Shown one piece after another: positions 30,060 through 41,605 of a DNA stretch of 64,000 nucleotides. The notes below the pieces were generated by a model. That model saw nothing but the letters and a program-made list of their open reading frames with translations. It ran no database searches and was not told where the DNA came from. Within the stretch, counting starts at the first letter, position 1. Each line of letters opens with the position of its first letter. The DNA comes from Annona cherimola (Eukaryota; Streptophyta; Magnoliopsida; Magnoliales; Annonaceae), in the NCBI GenBank assembly GCA_030490835.1, contig CM059977.1, positions 22,487,335 through 22,551,334 on the forward strand, given 5' to 3'. Position numbers and translations under genes: made by a program.

Positions 30060-31850
30060 TCGAACTTTAAATTATGTAAGCATGATCCTTAGTTTGGTTT
30101 AAGTTGCACGGAACTTTTTTCGGAAGTTCATCCAAACTCTTGGTTGGTCTCACTATGATTACTAAATGAAAACTCTGCATGGGTTTAAAAAATTATTTGC
30201 TTATTTCTAAACATTTTAATATAATTTGATATTTTTGTTACTGCATTATCTTAAATTTTCCATTATTATCTCTACATTTTAAACATTTTTCATATCATTA
30301 TATAAAACTACCTATTTATTTTAATTTTTTCTTTTTACTCGTAATATTTTCTTTATGTATCACATCATTCTTTCATTTTTTTGATATTTTACTTTTACAT
30401 TTTCTCAAACTATTCTAAATTCATCTACTAAGGGTCCGTTGACTAAGATATAAAAAAAAAGAAATTTCATTCCTTTTTATACATTTTAAAATATGACTAT
30501 ATTTTAACTACCTAATTGCTCTTTTTTATTATTATCTCTATATTGTATTTTTTTTTCAAAATTTTCCATACAAGTATTTTCCCCTGACGTATCAAAATCA
30601 CTCTCTCATTCTTTAAAAAATTTTCTTCATTCCACTTTTCCACGTTTTTAGTAGTATCGCTGAGCAAGCAATATATAATGATAGTGCATATTTCATATAT
30701 AATGTTTAGAAAATTGTGGTAGCCTGCGTACTCATCCTACCATTCCTGGCGAAGGTTGAATACTTGAACGCCAGGTATCGCCGACGCATGGATGGGTTCA
30801 TTGACTGGTAACTTAGCCACGCAAAAGTGTGCGTATGTGTGAATATAAATAAATATGATATTTATCTCAACCTAAATAAATATAAAAACAAAAATAAAAT
30901 AAATGTGCGTATGTGTGAATATGGATGTTGTAATGCAAATAAAAATTAAAAAATTATATTGTAAGTGTGTATAAAGCTTGTGAATATGATAATGATAAGA
31001 GATAAAATAAAATAAAAAGTTGGAAAAATAAAAAGGAGTCGTGATTAATCTTTTTGGGAAGTTTAAAAGCCAACTATTTTATTGAAACCGGAAGGCACTA
31101 GTATTACGAAGGATGGGTTCCGGCCTGTGATCAAATAATGCAGATGCTCGACAACTCCATTTTTGAATCACGGATGATTGAAATGTTACATGGCATGGAC
31201 TACAAAAAATAATAATAATAACGGAGACTGCAATTGGATGGAATAACTAGAAAAATATTTAGACTATGGTCTGGATGGCTAGATGTCTGAACTGGATTGG
31301 GCAGGAGTAAAAGCATGGTTGTGGCGTCACTGCCTTGAGGAGCTCTCCTTTCGTGTCTGGCCAAAGGCTTTGACTTTGGGGGACTTTGTTGGAGTTTTGC
31401 TGCTAGAGAATGCTCGTGTTTTTGGGCTGATGTGGTTTAGTGGTTGGTGGGGACGTTGTGGCATGCTTTGGGTATTGGGATGTAAGTCGAATATTTGCTA
31501 TTTGCCTTCTGGTCTTTCGAGTGGAGCTTGGGTACATAGTTGCTTTTTCGATCCTTCTTGAATTAATATTCTTGGCAAATTCTTGAATTAATATTCTTGG
31601 CGGTTGCCAGGAGGCGTTAGCTGCATTTCCATCGAACCCGTGTTGGAAGTTGGAACTCCGCCTCCTGCGCTTGTGGTGTTCGTATGTTATACCAGAGCTT
31701 TGTCTCCCTATTGAGAATAGGTCCATTAATTAATAGGCTGCAGTTTGTTGTCTTCATATCATAGATAAAGAGTCTATTGTCTCCCTTAGTTGATTGTAAT
31801 ATTTAAGATAAATTATTATAACGTATACACACAAGCAATATATATATATA
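30060..31850. other. AT-rich spacer with an unassigned balanced stretch
   Basis: 30150-30660 is T-rich low-complexity sequence similar in style to 42600-43040, probably decayed non-autonomous elements. 31280-31740 is of normal composition and open for 92 codons on the plus strand, but shows no protein family I recognise. It contains a 25-bp tandem duplication (attcttgaattaatattctt, about 31555-31602). Confidence 0.4.
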
Positions 31851-31853
31851 TAT

Positions 31854-32204
31854 GGGAAATGATCCAGTGCATGCGACTGCACCGTGCAGTCCATGCACTG
31901 TGGGCCCCACCTGATCATTTCTCATAAATCCACCCCACCCATTGTATTTAGAATTGTTCACTTTATTACCATACCAATTTTCATCCAAATCCAACATGTG
32001 TGTAGTCTCCATCTTAAAATGGTGCAAAATCAACGTAATAAAATAGTTTAATGTAAATATCAAGTTTAAAGTGGTTTTTTCAACATCTAAACCATCTAAA
32101 GTATGATTTATATATGGATAAATGAGTGTATAAAGTTTCATTACAATCTAATATGTGTGTGGTCCATTTTACAGGGTGCAATCCGACTGCACAGGATTGG
32201 TTCC
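31854..32204. mobile_element. TA-targeting MITE, tandem copy A
   Basis: 351 bp starting GGGAAATGATCCAGTGCATG and ending GATTGGTTCC, in TA repeats. A near-perfect subterminal hairpin (gtgcatgcgactgca / tgcagtccatgcac) follows the left end. The core is nearly identical to 32212-32555 and clearly related to 383-762 and 57193-57572. Confidence 0.82.
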
Positions 32205-32211
32205 TATATAT

Positions 32212-32555
32212 GGGAAATGATCCAGTGCATGCGACTGCACCGTGCAGTCCATGCACTATGGGCCCCACCTGATCATTTCCCATAAATCCACCCCACCCAT
32301 TGTATTTAGAATTGTTCACTTTATTACCATACCAATTTTCATCCAAATCTAACATGTGTGTAGTCTCCATCTTAAAATGGTGCAAAATCAACGTAATAAA
32401 ATAGTTTAATGTAAATATCAAGTTTAAAGTGGTTTTTTCAACATCTAAACTGTCTAAAGTATGATTTATATATGGATAAATGAGTGTATAAAGTTTCATT
32501 ACAATCTAATATGTGTGGGGTCCATTTTACAGCGTACTGCACAGGATCGGTTCCC
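32212..32555. mobile_element. TA-targeting MITE, tandem copy B
   Basis: 344 bp with the same start (GGGAAATGATCCAGTGCATG), ending GATCGGTTCCC. It follows copy A after only tatatat. It differs from copy A at a handful of bases and by a small deletion near the right end, which suggests a recent tandem duplication or two insertions at the same TA tract. The 10-kb MULE begins 23 bp further on. Confidence 0.82.
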
Positions 32556-32578
32556 TATATATATATATATATATATAT

Positions 32579-33381
32579 GGGATATGATCATGTGCATTCC
32601 GCCTGCACGGAAGCTACCGTGCAGACGGCTCATCCGGCCGTCTATTTCGGCGGGATGAATCCTGTCCGTCGAGAGCTGGTGTGCGTGTTGCGTTTCGTTG
32701 GGCGGGGCGTACACGCGAATCTGCTGGGAAAATTTTCCCGCTCGGCAGCAAAACACGAAAACAGAAATCCCACCTCCTCCTCCTCTCTGGCGTCCCTCGT
32801 CCCTCCTCAATCCCTAAATCCCGGCATCCCCCCTAAAGAATCGCACGGTTCCTCAACCCCTAAATCACGCAGCGGCACGCAGCAGCGGCAGCTCCCAGCA
32901 GCAGCACCCATCCGTCCGGTGACCAGCAGGCAGCGGCACCCATCTTTCCGGCGAGATAAAGGTTGTGCCTTCCTCTATCGATCAACGCACAGCAGGCAGG
33001 CAGCAGTTCCTCATCGAGTTGATGACCAGCAGCAGCAGCAGCTCCGGCCCCACATCAGCTCGAGCCTCCGGCAACCAGCAGATCCGGGGATTCGCATCTC
33101 CGGCGAGGGTGAGTTGCAATCTTATTAATGCTATTAAGTAATGAATGCAAATAATTTCTGTTTTTTGGTGGATAGCTAGCCGAACTGGAATTTGATTTTT
33201 TTTATCTCGTCTTCTCCGTAAATCCGCATGCGGATTCTGAATGTGCAGCAAATTAGCTCCCAGTCGCATCTCCCTCACGCGAAAATCCGGATGCGGATTA
33301 TAACTGCGCAGCGAAAGTACCTCCCATCCGCATCTCCCTCACGCGAAAATCCGCATGCGGATTCTGAATCCGCATGCGGAT
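32579..33381 (+). repeat. Left terminal inverted repeat of the MULE, with leader exon
   Basis: About 0.8 kb matching the minus strand of 41738-42539, over 95% identical by eye in the outer 300 bp. It is GC-richer than its surroundings. An apparent leader exon ends at 33118 in GGCGAGG|GTGAGT, a strong donor. The matching acceptor is TTTTTTAATGCAG at 33544-33556, 22 bp before the transposase ATG. Long open frames here reflect composition and are non-coding leader. Confidence 0.85.
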
Positions 33382-33422
33382 GGGAGGTACTTTCGCTGCG
33401 CAGTTATAATCCGCATGCGGAT
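33222..33422. repeat. Palindrome cluster at the inner edge of the left TIR
   Basis: Four copies of ATCCGCATGCGGAT (33222, 33349, 33368, 33409). The block ggattataactgcgcagcga (about 33295 on) faces its inverted copy ending at 33422, forming a ~45-bp inverted repeat. Confidence 0.9.
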
Positions 33423-33578
33423 TCGGAATCATCCTAACAGAGAGTTGTTGGCCCATTTTTTAATGCAGTGAGATCCCAACTAACATTCTAACAGAGAGTT
33501 GTTGGCCCACTTTTCTTTTTTTCAATTAAATGATATATTTCTATTTTTTAATGCAGTGAGATGAGAACATGAAATAGC

Positions 33579-35912
33579 ATGGCCCAAAATGAATTTGAGA
33601 TGTCATCTAAAGGAAGCGGACAGACCTTCACTCCATTGACAACTTTTACCCCTCAAGCATCTCATGCCTTAACCCCAACTATTGGACAAGAGTTCAACAG
33701 CAAAGAAGAAGCATATTCATTTTATAATTCATATGCAAGGTGTTGTGGTTTTAACATAAGAAAAAGTGATTTCAAAAGATCGAAAGATGGAGAAATAATA
33801 TATCGCATTTTGAAGTGCTCTAAACAGGGCCTTCGACAAAATAATCCGCGAGCTACAAGAAAACGCAAACAAAGAGATACTACTAGATGTGAATGCTTTG
33901 CATCACTAACTGTCAAGCGTTTATCAAGTACTTTGATGTGGAAGGTCACATGCTTCAAAAAGGAACACTCGCATCGATTAGAGACCCCCGTTAAGTCTCG
34001 TTGCCTGCGATCTCATCGGAAGGTGCCAGAATCACAATTGGACATAGTTGAAGATCTCCAGAAGGCAGGTGTTGGAGTATCAAGATCATTACAATTTATG
34101 ATAGATGAGGCAGGGGGACGTGATCAGTTGGGATTTATGGAAGTCGACTTACGTAATGCCTTACGATCGAGACAGATGTCAAGATATGGAGGGGGTGCAC
34201 CAGCCTTATTGGAGTACTTTGAAAATCAATTCGCTAGTAAATCAGACTACTTTTATGATATTAAGGTTGATGAGCAACGTCGACTAATGTCATGTATGTG
34301 GGTTGACGGAGAATCTAAGAAGGATTATCAAGTATTCAATGATGTCATTTGCTTTGACACAACTTATCGGACCAATGAATATGATATGCCATTTGGACCC
34401 TTTGTGGGGGTTAATCATCATAAGCAATCAATATTGCTTGGAGCTGGTTTATTGTTTGGTGAGAGTGAAGAAGATTTCACATGGTTGTTTCAAACATGAC
34501 TTCATGCCATGGGTGGTATACCTCCGAAAGCCATCATCACAGACCAGGATCCAACTATTACAAAGGCTATATCTGTGGTATTCCCATCTGCAAAGCACAT
34601 TTTCTGTTCATGACACATATATAGAAAATTTCCTGAGAAATTGCAGTCAGCCAACGAAAGTTATCCTCAATTTAAGGATAGCTTATTTAGGTTAATTAAG
34701 AATACAGAAGCTCCTGGAGAGTTTGAAGCTGGCTGGGAAAAGTTGACGGATAATTTTGAATTGAGAAATCATGCTTGGTTACAACAAATGTATAATATTT
34801 GAGAGAAGTGGATACCGGCCTACACGAGGAGTATTTTCTTGGCGGGGATGAGCACCACTCAAAGGTCTGAAAGCATAAATGCTTTTTTTGATCAATTCGT
34901 TGGGTCGACCACAAAATTAGTCCAGTTTGTCGAAGCTTACGAGCGTGCAATAACGAAGAGAAGAGAGGATGAAAAAGATGCTGATTGTAAAACCACCTAT
35001 GGAACTCCGGTGCTGAAAACCAAATATATGCTCGAGGAACAAATTGCAAAAATGTATACTAGGGAGATCTTCTATGAGTTTCAGGCTGAAATGGATGATT
35101 CAAGATATTATAAGCCAATGCAAGACGGCATAGAAGAGGGTCGTATTATCTACAAGGTACACAAATCGGGAGAATTCAACTATCTGCGATTAGTCAGCTG
35201 GTGCGAACAAGAAAAATTTGCAACATGTTCATGCCGCTTATTTGATTGGTGCGGGATTGTTTGTCGGCACATATTATCCGTGTTTCACTGGCGTGACATT
35301 GTAGCTATGCCTGAGGGACATGTACTTCATCGGTGGTCACAGCGTCCAAAGGAGAATATTAGAGTGTTAAGCTTTACAGACAATTGTGATGCAACTAATT
35401 CACCACTCGTCCGTCGGCACATTGTTTTTCCAAAAATCAATTTCATACTCAATGAATTATCATCAAGTTGGGGAGCATTTCAATTTGCAAATGCAGCTTT
35501 GGATGAAATGATAGAGGTTATGTGTCAAAAGAAGCAAGCCGAAATGCTAGCAAGTCCTTCGAATGAGCAACGATTAGCATTACCATATGCAGGACAGGGC
35601 ATGACATCAGAAGCTAGCAATCATGTCACCGAAAGTAATCCATGCAGAAATCATACAAACGGAAGAGATGAAGGCAATATACTACTACAGCCAATGATAG
35701 TTGATAATGGATCAAGTGCCCCATCTCAAGTGCAGGAATTTACAAATAGACGACGAACGAAGGGGCGATCAAAGCAACGTCTAAAATCTTCTATTGAAAA
35801 AGTCACCGAACGCACAGGAAGATTATGCCGTGAGTGTAAGAAAATCGTGGTTGGTCATGATAGGCGAAATTGTCCATTGTTACATAAAAATGATATTGAT
35901 TCATCTGTTTAA
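33579..35912 (+). pseudogene. FAR1/MULE transposase, three in-frame stops
   Basis: The frame runs 778 codons from ATG 33579 with only three stops, all TGA: 34497, 34611 and 34800. No frameshift is seen. Order: FAR1 DNA-binding zinc domain (about residues 40-135; C, C and H-S-H ligands), MULE DDE domain (CFDTTYRTNEY with the first Asp; ITDQDPTI with the second), a SWIM zinc finger (CSCRLFDWCGIVCRHI), and a C-terminal CX2CX6HX4C knuckle (CRECKKIVVGHDRRNCP). The first two stops sit where the family usually has Trp (TGG to TGA) and the third where it has Arg (CGA to TGA), so each needs one transition. FHY3/FAR1 transcription factors descend from such transposases, but the TIRs and flanking duplication show this is still a transposon gene. 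An upstream minimal ORF (ATG AAA TAG) lies at 33570. Confidence 0.93.
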
Positions 35913-36240
35913 ATGAACGACAAAGGTATTTATCTTTCCAATGTTCATCTTAATGTGATTTCTTATTATGCTCAATCTGTTAACGTAGCTTAATCTTTCT
36001 ACTGCAGTTTTGCATAAGTACAAGGATTATGAAGATGGAATAGTTATTAGATGGATCGTCGGGCTTTATGCAACATCGAAAGATAGTAGAAGCATGAAGG
36101 GACAGCTTTGCATAAGTGTTTGCTATTGTAGATGTCTGTACTTTTGTAAAAAAGTAGACTCTGTAGAACGATGAAGGATGACTTAATTCTATAAACTCTT
36201 TGTTTGTTGATGTAGTGTTGTTCATGTAAAGTATATCATA

Positions 36241-37215
36241 CAGGATATAACACGCATGCGGTTTTCATAATACGCATGCGGATTTTTGAAAGAGACATAT
36301 CTGGAGGTATATGTGTCCAGTTCATTTTATAATACGCATGCGTTTTTCATCAACCGCACGCTGATTTTGAAGTCTGAAAAATCTGGGTATGTTATCAAGG
36401 TATAATACTCATGCGGTTTTCATAATCCGCATGCGGATTTTTGAAACAGACATATCTGGCGGTATATGTGTCCAGTCCATTTTATAATACGCATGCGTTT
36501 TTCATCAACCGCACGCTGATTTTGAAGTCTGAAAAATCTGGGTATGTTATCAAGGTATAATACTCATGCGGTTTTCATAATCCGCATGCGGATTTTTGAA
36601 AGAGACATATCTGGCGGTATATGTGTCGAGTCCATTTTATAATACGCATGTGTTTTTCATCAACCGCACGCTGATTTTGAAGTCTGAAAACTCTGGGTAT
36701 GTTATCAAGGTATAATACTCATGCGGTTTTCATAATCCGCATGCGGATTTTTGAAAGAGACATATCTGGAGGTATATGTATCCAGTTCATTTTATAATAC
36801 GCATGTGTTTTTCATCAACCGCACGCTGATTTTGAAGTCTGAAAAATCTGAGTATGTTATCAAGGTATAATACTCATGCGGTTTCCATAATCCGCATGTG
36901 GATTTTTGAAACAGATATATCTGGCGGTATATGTGTCCAGTCCATTTTAAAATACGCATGTGTTTTTCATCAACCGCACGCTGATTTTGAAGTCTGAAAA
37001 ATCTGGGTATGTTATCAAGGTATAATACTCATGCGGTTTTCATAATCCGCATGCGAATTTTTCAAACAGACATATCTGGCGGTATATGTGTCCAGTCCAT
37101 TTTATAATACACATGCGTTTTTCATCAACCGCACGCTGATTTTGAAGTCTGAAAAATCTGGGTATATTATCAAGGTATAATACTCATGCGGTTTTCATAA
37201 TCCGCATGCGGATTA
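36241..37215. repeat. Tandem array, exact 155-bp period, about 6.3 copies
   Basis: The marker caaggtataatactcatgcg occurs at 36396, 36551, 36706, 36861, 37016 and 37171, always 155 bp apart; a degenerate unit starts at 36241. Each unit carries several CATGCG/GCATGCGG elements and a cgcatgcg(or tg)tttttcatcaaccgca block. Four units keep the full palindrome ATCCGCATGCGGAT. The array lies between the convergent gene ends (stops at 35912 and 37414), with no length variation between units. Confidence 0.95.
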
Positions 37216-37413
37216 TCAAGTATGGAAAATTTAGGGGTACCTGAGACAATCCATTCAACACTATACATACTCTACTAACATTTCTGTCATTCGTTTAATC
37301 CATGCATCTGAATCCAATCATTTATAAAACATGCAGTCATGTTAAAGCTATACATCAGCATCAAAATATATAATGTGCAAAAAAAATGTTAGAATGTAAT
37401 AAATTTCATAGAT

Positions 37414-39633
37414 CTAAACGCCATGATCTTCCCCAGCACCGTCATTCGCACCATCATTTGTTGAGTGTTTGCCTCTCAGCTCCTCTAAGCGCGTCTCAAA
37501 TACGTCCATGCGTTGCCGCATGTGTTCCACCTCTCTAATCAATTTGTCAATACTGCTTGTAAGAAACATAGTATGCCTTGTCATTTGAAGCACATGTTCA
37601 GTTGTTAGTGTATTAGAAGGTTGAGAAGGTGCCGGTAAAGGAGGGAAGGGGAAAATGGTTGGATCATAGACTGGAGCACTAGGTTGGCCTACTTCGGGAA
37701 GAAAATCAGCAAAGGATGGAGATGACTGCGATGCAGGTGGATGCTGACCCGTACAACTAGGTAACTGCGAATGGACTGTCGTAGGAGTATCTACGAGACC
37801 GGTAGGAGAAAATGTTGGCATAACCAAATGGCTGGAAGTTGGTGGACTTAGAACTGGTGTGGAGATGACAGAAGCAGAAGTGGATGGTTTGATTGATTAT
37901 GACATGAAGGAGGCAATGTGCTTCATGATATCCTCCCGAAACTGCAGCAACTGTGAAGACAGATCTGGGTGAGCTTGCGTAGAAGCAGCTTCTTGGCTCT
38001 TTCCTTTCATGTCTGGAAGTGATTGCTCATGATCTCCTCTATTCCGCACATCTCCTTGTCGTCGTCCCGTATCCTCAGCCTCAACCTCATCTTCTTCATC
38101 TTCGCTTGAAACCTCAACATCATGCCTTGGTTTCCACTCCTGCTCCTGCTCATCAAAAAAATAACCCAATCTAGTCAAGATAGATGCATCAATCGTGTCA
38201 GCTTCTTTGTACTTTTGGTGCTCCTCTCCACTGAGATCAATGCCATGATATTCTAGGATTCTTGTTATAATCATTCCATATTGCAAAGATCCATTCTTCC
38301 TAGCACGACTCTTATTCATATGCTGGAATATGTGGTAGGCGAAGTTGAAACGGTTACCTCTTGCATGAGCATACAGCAAGTGTGCATCGTGGGCTGTCAC
38401 CTCTGTATAAGATCCACTCCTCGGGAATAAGTGGTATACAGAAACATAATGGAGAAGTTTCAAGTCCACAGATTTCAACTGAGTAGATGACACTCTTTCA
38501 GCTCCCACCTTTGGATTTTTGCAAACCTCGGAAAATACTTCCTGTTTCTTCTCTACAAAACCTGTATACATCACAGGATCATAAGGGATCCCAAAAACCT
38601 TCTCCAACATCATTGGACTGATTTCTATTTCTACACCCTTTACATGTGTAAAACCATCAGCACCCCAGCTAGAATAAAAGTGTCTCACAAGGACTGGATA
38701 AATGTGACACTCAACATTAGCAAATGGAGCAATTCCGTGTCCATGCAACCATTTAGCGAAGGGGAAATCAGCAAACTCATCTATTAGAAATCTTCTTGAC
38801 TTGACCAAGGGTCGATCTTCAAATTTCCTGAAGTAGATTTCCTCATCCACAGCACGATGAAAATATTTGGATGGGTAGCCATACACTTTGGGTGTTGTCG
38901 TTCTTTTTTTCTTGGGTGCTTCCTCTGCCTTCCTTTTTTTTTAGTTGCCCTTTTTAGATGTTGTATCTGCTTCATCTCCTTTTTCCTCATCAACTGTAAT
39001 GTCTTCCACAACAGTCTCAATTACTTTTCGTTTCCCCCTTCTGGTAGCTGCCTCATCTGTTGCTTTTTCTTTTCCTTTTTTAACGATGGTGACTACCTCA
39101 CTTGCCACGGTTGCATCATCGGCCTCTTTAGGTTTCTGTTTGCTCTTTGTAGTTGTTGCCTCCTCCTCTAGATCTTCTTCCTCATTTGCTTCATCAACTT
39201 TTGTATCTTCCACAACAGTCTCTATTACTTTTCGTTTCCCCCTTCTGGTAGCTGTCTGTCCTGCCGCTTTTTCTTTTCCTTTCTTAACGACGGCCACTAC
39301 CTCATTTGCTGTTGTTGTATCCTCGGCCTCTTTAGGTTTTTTTTTGCCCTTTCTAGTTGCTGCTTCTTCTTCTTCTTCCTCATTCCCTTCATCAACTATA
39401 GTGTCTTCCACGACAGTCTCCATTACTTTCTGTTTCCCCCTTCTGGTAGTTGCTGTCTCTCCTGCCGCTTTTTCTTTTCCTTTCTTGACGATGGCCACTA
39501 CCTCACTTGCTGTGGTTGCATCCTCATTGATTTTTGTGATTTTCCTTTTTCCTTGTCTGGTTGCTACTTCTTCGGCTACATTGGCTGCTTCTTTCACATT
39601 TTTTTCCTTTCCTTTGCCCTTTGTCCCTGCCAT
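37414..39633 (-). pseudogene. Second MULE gene: repeat-rich plant transposon protein, two in-frame stops
   Basis: One frame from ATG 39633 to 37414 (739 codons) is broken only by TAA at 38941-38943 and TAA at 37897-37899. The N-terminal part (residues 1-230) has three ~67-residue Lys/Glu-rich repeats (EVVAIVKKGKEKAAG..., TATRRGKRKVIETVVEDT...). The middle (37897-38886) resembles the 'putative plant transposon protein' domain: AKWLHGHGIAPF, PVLVRHFYSSW, GVEIEISPMMLEKVFGIP, then YHIFQHMNKSRARKNGSLQY. An acidic linker follows, then a Pro-rich tail and a short coiled coil (VEHMRQRMDVFETRLEELRG). Function unknown; I infer a role beside the transposase. A splice acceptor (CATTTCAG at about 39642) lies 8 bp before the ATG and pairs with the right TIR donor at 42012. 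Confidence 0.8.
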
Positions 39634-40114
39634 TTAACTTCTGAAATGAAAGCATCTAAACGTTAAAAAAATGACATATCGCATATGCATGTGAAGTTGA
39701 AACGAGAAATCAAGTGAAGTTGACACATTGCATGTGCATGTAGTAAGCTATAGGCTGTTTTCATGGAATATAGTATTCTGAAACCTAAAAAATGATTAAT
39801 TGTGTTGATAGAGAAAGCAAATGTGATTTCTTCTGTTTGTCAAATCCGCATACTGATTTCAGAGGTATATGATTTCTTAAAATGCTTACTACCTTAGAAT
39901 TAGCATGGGAAATATAAATAACAAGAATGTAAAGAAGGAATGTCACCAATCAGAAATATTATGCAGAATATGAAATTAATATGCAGATTATGCCACACTT
40001 GAGACGTGATTTGTGGAATTCAAATTCAATGTGGATAGTGAAAATAGCATGACGAATTTGCTAAAGTCAGTAGATATTTGAAAAAAAAGTTTAGACATGA
40101 AAATTAGCATGTGA

Positions 40115-40600
40115 AATTAGCAGGAATGTGAACAATGTATGTCACCGACTCAATATCAACATGCAGCATATAAAATTAGCATGCAGAATCTATCACAGAA
40201 CAGGAATGTGAATCTGGGTTGTCATAAACTTAGAGTCCGCATGCGGAATATAAAATACGCATGCGGAATCTGTCACAGAGCATAAATGTGAACTACGGTT
40301 GTCACTAACTCAGAATTAGCATGCAGATAATTCTATCACAATGAGTACGAATGTGAATAAGAGTTGTCACTAACTTAGAATCAACATACGGAATACAGAA
40401 GTAGCGTGTGGATTCTGGCATAGAGAGCAAGAATGTGAACAAGAATTGTTACTGACTCGAAATCAGTATGAGAAATATGAAATTAGCATGTGGATTATAT
40501 CATAAAAAGTAGGTAAGTGGATAAGGGTTGCTAGTAACTCAGAATTAGCATGTAGATTCTTAACATTGACATGTGAATTCTGCATTCTGCTACTCTACCT
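40115..40600. repeat. Diverged ~80-bp tandem repeats upstream of the second MULE gene
   Basis: About six units recognisable by gaatgtgaa...gttgtcacta and by paired 'agcatgcggaat'-type elements, for example tccgcatgcggaatataaaa near 40237. Spacing is roughly 65-90 bp and sequence is far more diverged than in the 155-bp array. They lie in the presumed leader intron. Confidence 0.6.
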
Positions 40601-41605
40601 AATTCTGTAAAAGACATGTTTTCAAATTCCAGCATCGTAAAAACCAGCACCTTTTTCTTCTAGATCAATATTCAAGGTCCTGTAGCTTCTTATTTCATTT
40701 TCACTTCCAAGTTTGTCATCTAGAGCTGAGGCATGACCAATTTGAAGATGAATTATGGCAGAAACAGGTTATATCATCAACAGTGCATCTGTCATTATTT
40801 CGCATTACCCACCTTTTGTCAAGATCGTCATGATGAGGAATCCATGAAGCAGAATGATTAGTTCATGCATGTCGCACGGCAATCAGCATCTTATGGGAAC
40901 AAAGTTCATGCCATTTTCTATATACAAATTATGGGGGTAAGAGAAAAAGATGCTGAACGTATCAATGGCAATGTCAATCATTATCTTCATTGCAGCAAGA
41001 ACCCACCACAGCAATAGAGTAATATCCCACACTGCAACTGTAGTATGTCTGTTATTCTTTCAGGAATCATACAACAGAACCCCATTTTGCTAATTCTAGA
41101 TATGCATGGGATGGATGAATAAAGAAAATGGGAAAAATTTTACCAGAATTCCACCAGGAAAATGGATAAAAAAAAACAGAGGAACAAAACCCAGAAAAAT
41201 GCTCAAAACTTGCAGCGAATGAAGTCAAAAAAGAAACAGAAACATATGTATAATAGCTAAATCACCACTCGACACTCTGCACTCAGCAGTGGGGATTCAA
41301 AATTCAAGCAGTCAAGTCAATGGCGCAGTGATTTGTCACACTTTTCACCGTCTTTTAACCCTAGAGACTGGTGTTATGGACTCATATGTCAACGTCTTTG
41401 CAAATCATACTCATACAACTCATTTTCCAAGTAAAACAAAAAAATAGAAAAAAAATCTGACAACAACTGGGTTAAGGATCCAGCCCAAAAAGAGCAAGAT
41501 GGACAGATTATGCCTGTCCTTACAACATACGTTGAACTGGATTTACCTACAATGTTGATTGCAAGTCATGAATGGAGATCCTTTAATGTTATTCAGTTGT
41601 GCATT

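Noticed and set aside
31283..31726. Small genes on either strand (92 and 107 codons)
   Set aside because: They overlap antisense, show no recognisable domain and no splice context, and one is only open in passing.
32484..33128. 214-codon open frame across the left MULE TIR
   Set aside because: It starts in MITE B, crosses the TA repeat and runs through the TIR leader. The same region is open in several frames in both TIRs because of CAG/CCG-rich composition.
34497..34802. Programmed TGA readthrough or selenocysteine
   Set aside because: Flowering plants lack selenocysteine machinery. Two of the sites replace conserved Trp and one replaces Arg, and the second gene has unrelated TAA stops; mutation is simpler.
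33579..35912. A domesticated FAR1/FHY3-type transcription factor gene
   Set aside because: It sits inside an element with TIRs and a 9-bp target duplication, and has three in-frame stops.
36241..37215. CRISPR array
   Set aside because: Units are 155 bp of contiguous repeat without unique spacers, in a plant transposon.
38945..39637. 230-codon open frame on the plus strand opposite the second MULE gene
   Set aside because: It mirrors the Lys/Glu repeats on the other strand and reads as low-complexity Ser/Phe/Val. The minus strand has the ATG, the splice acceptor and continuity with the downstream domain.
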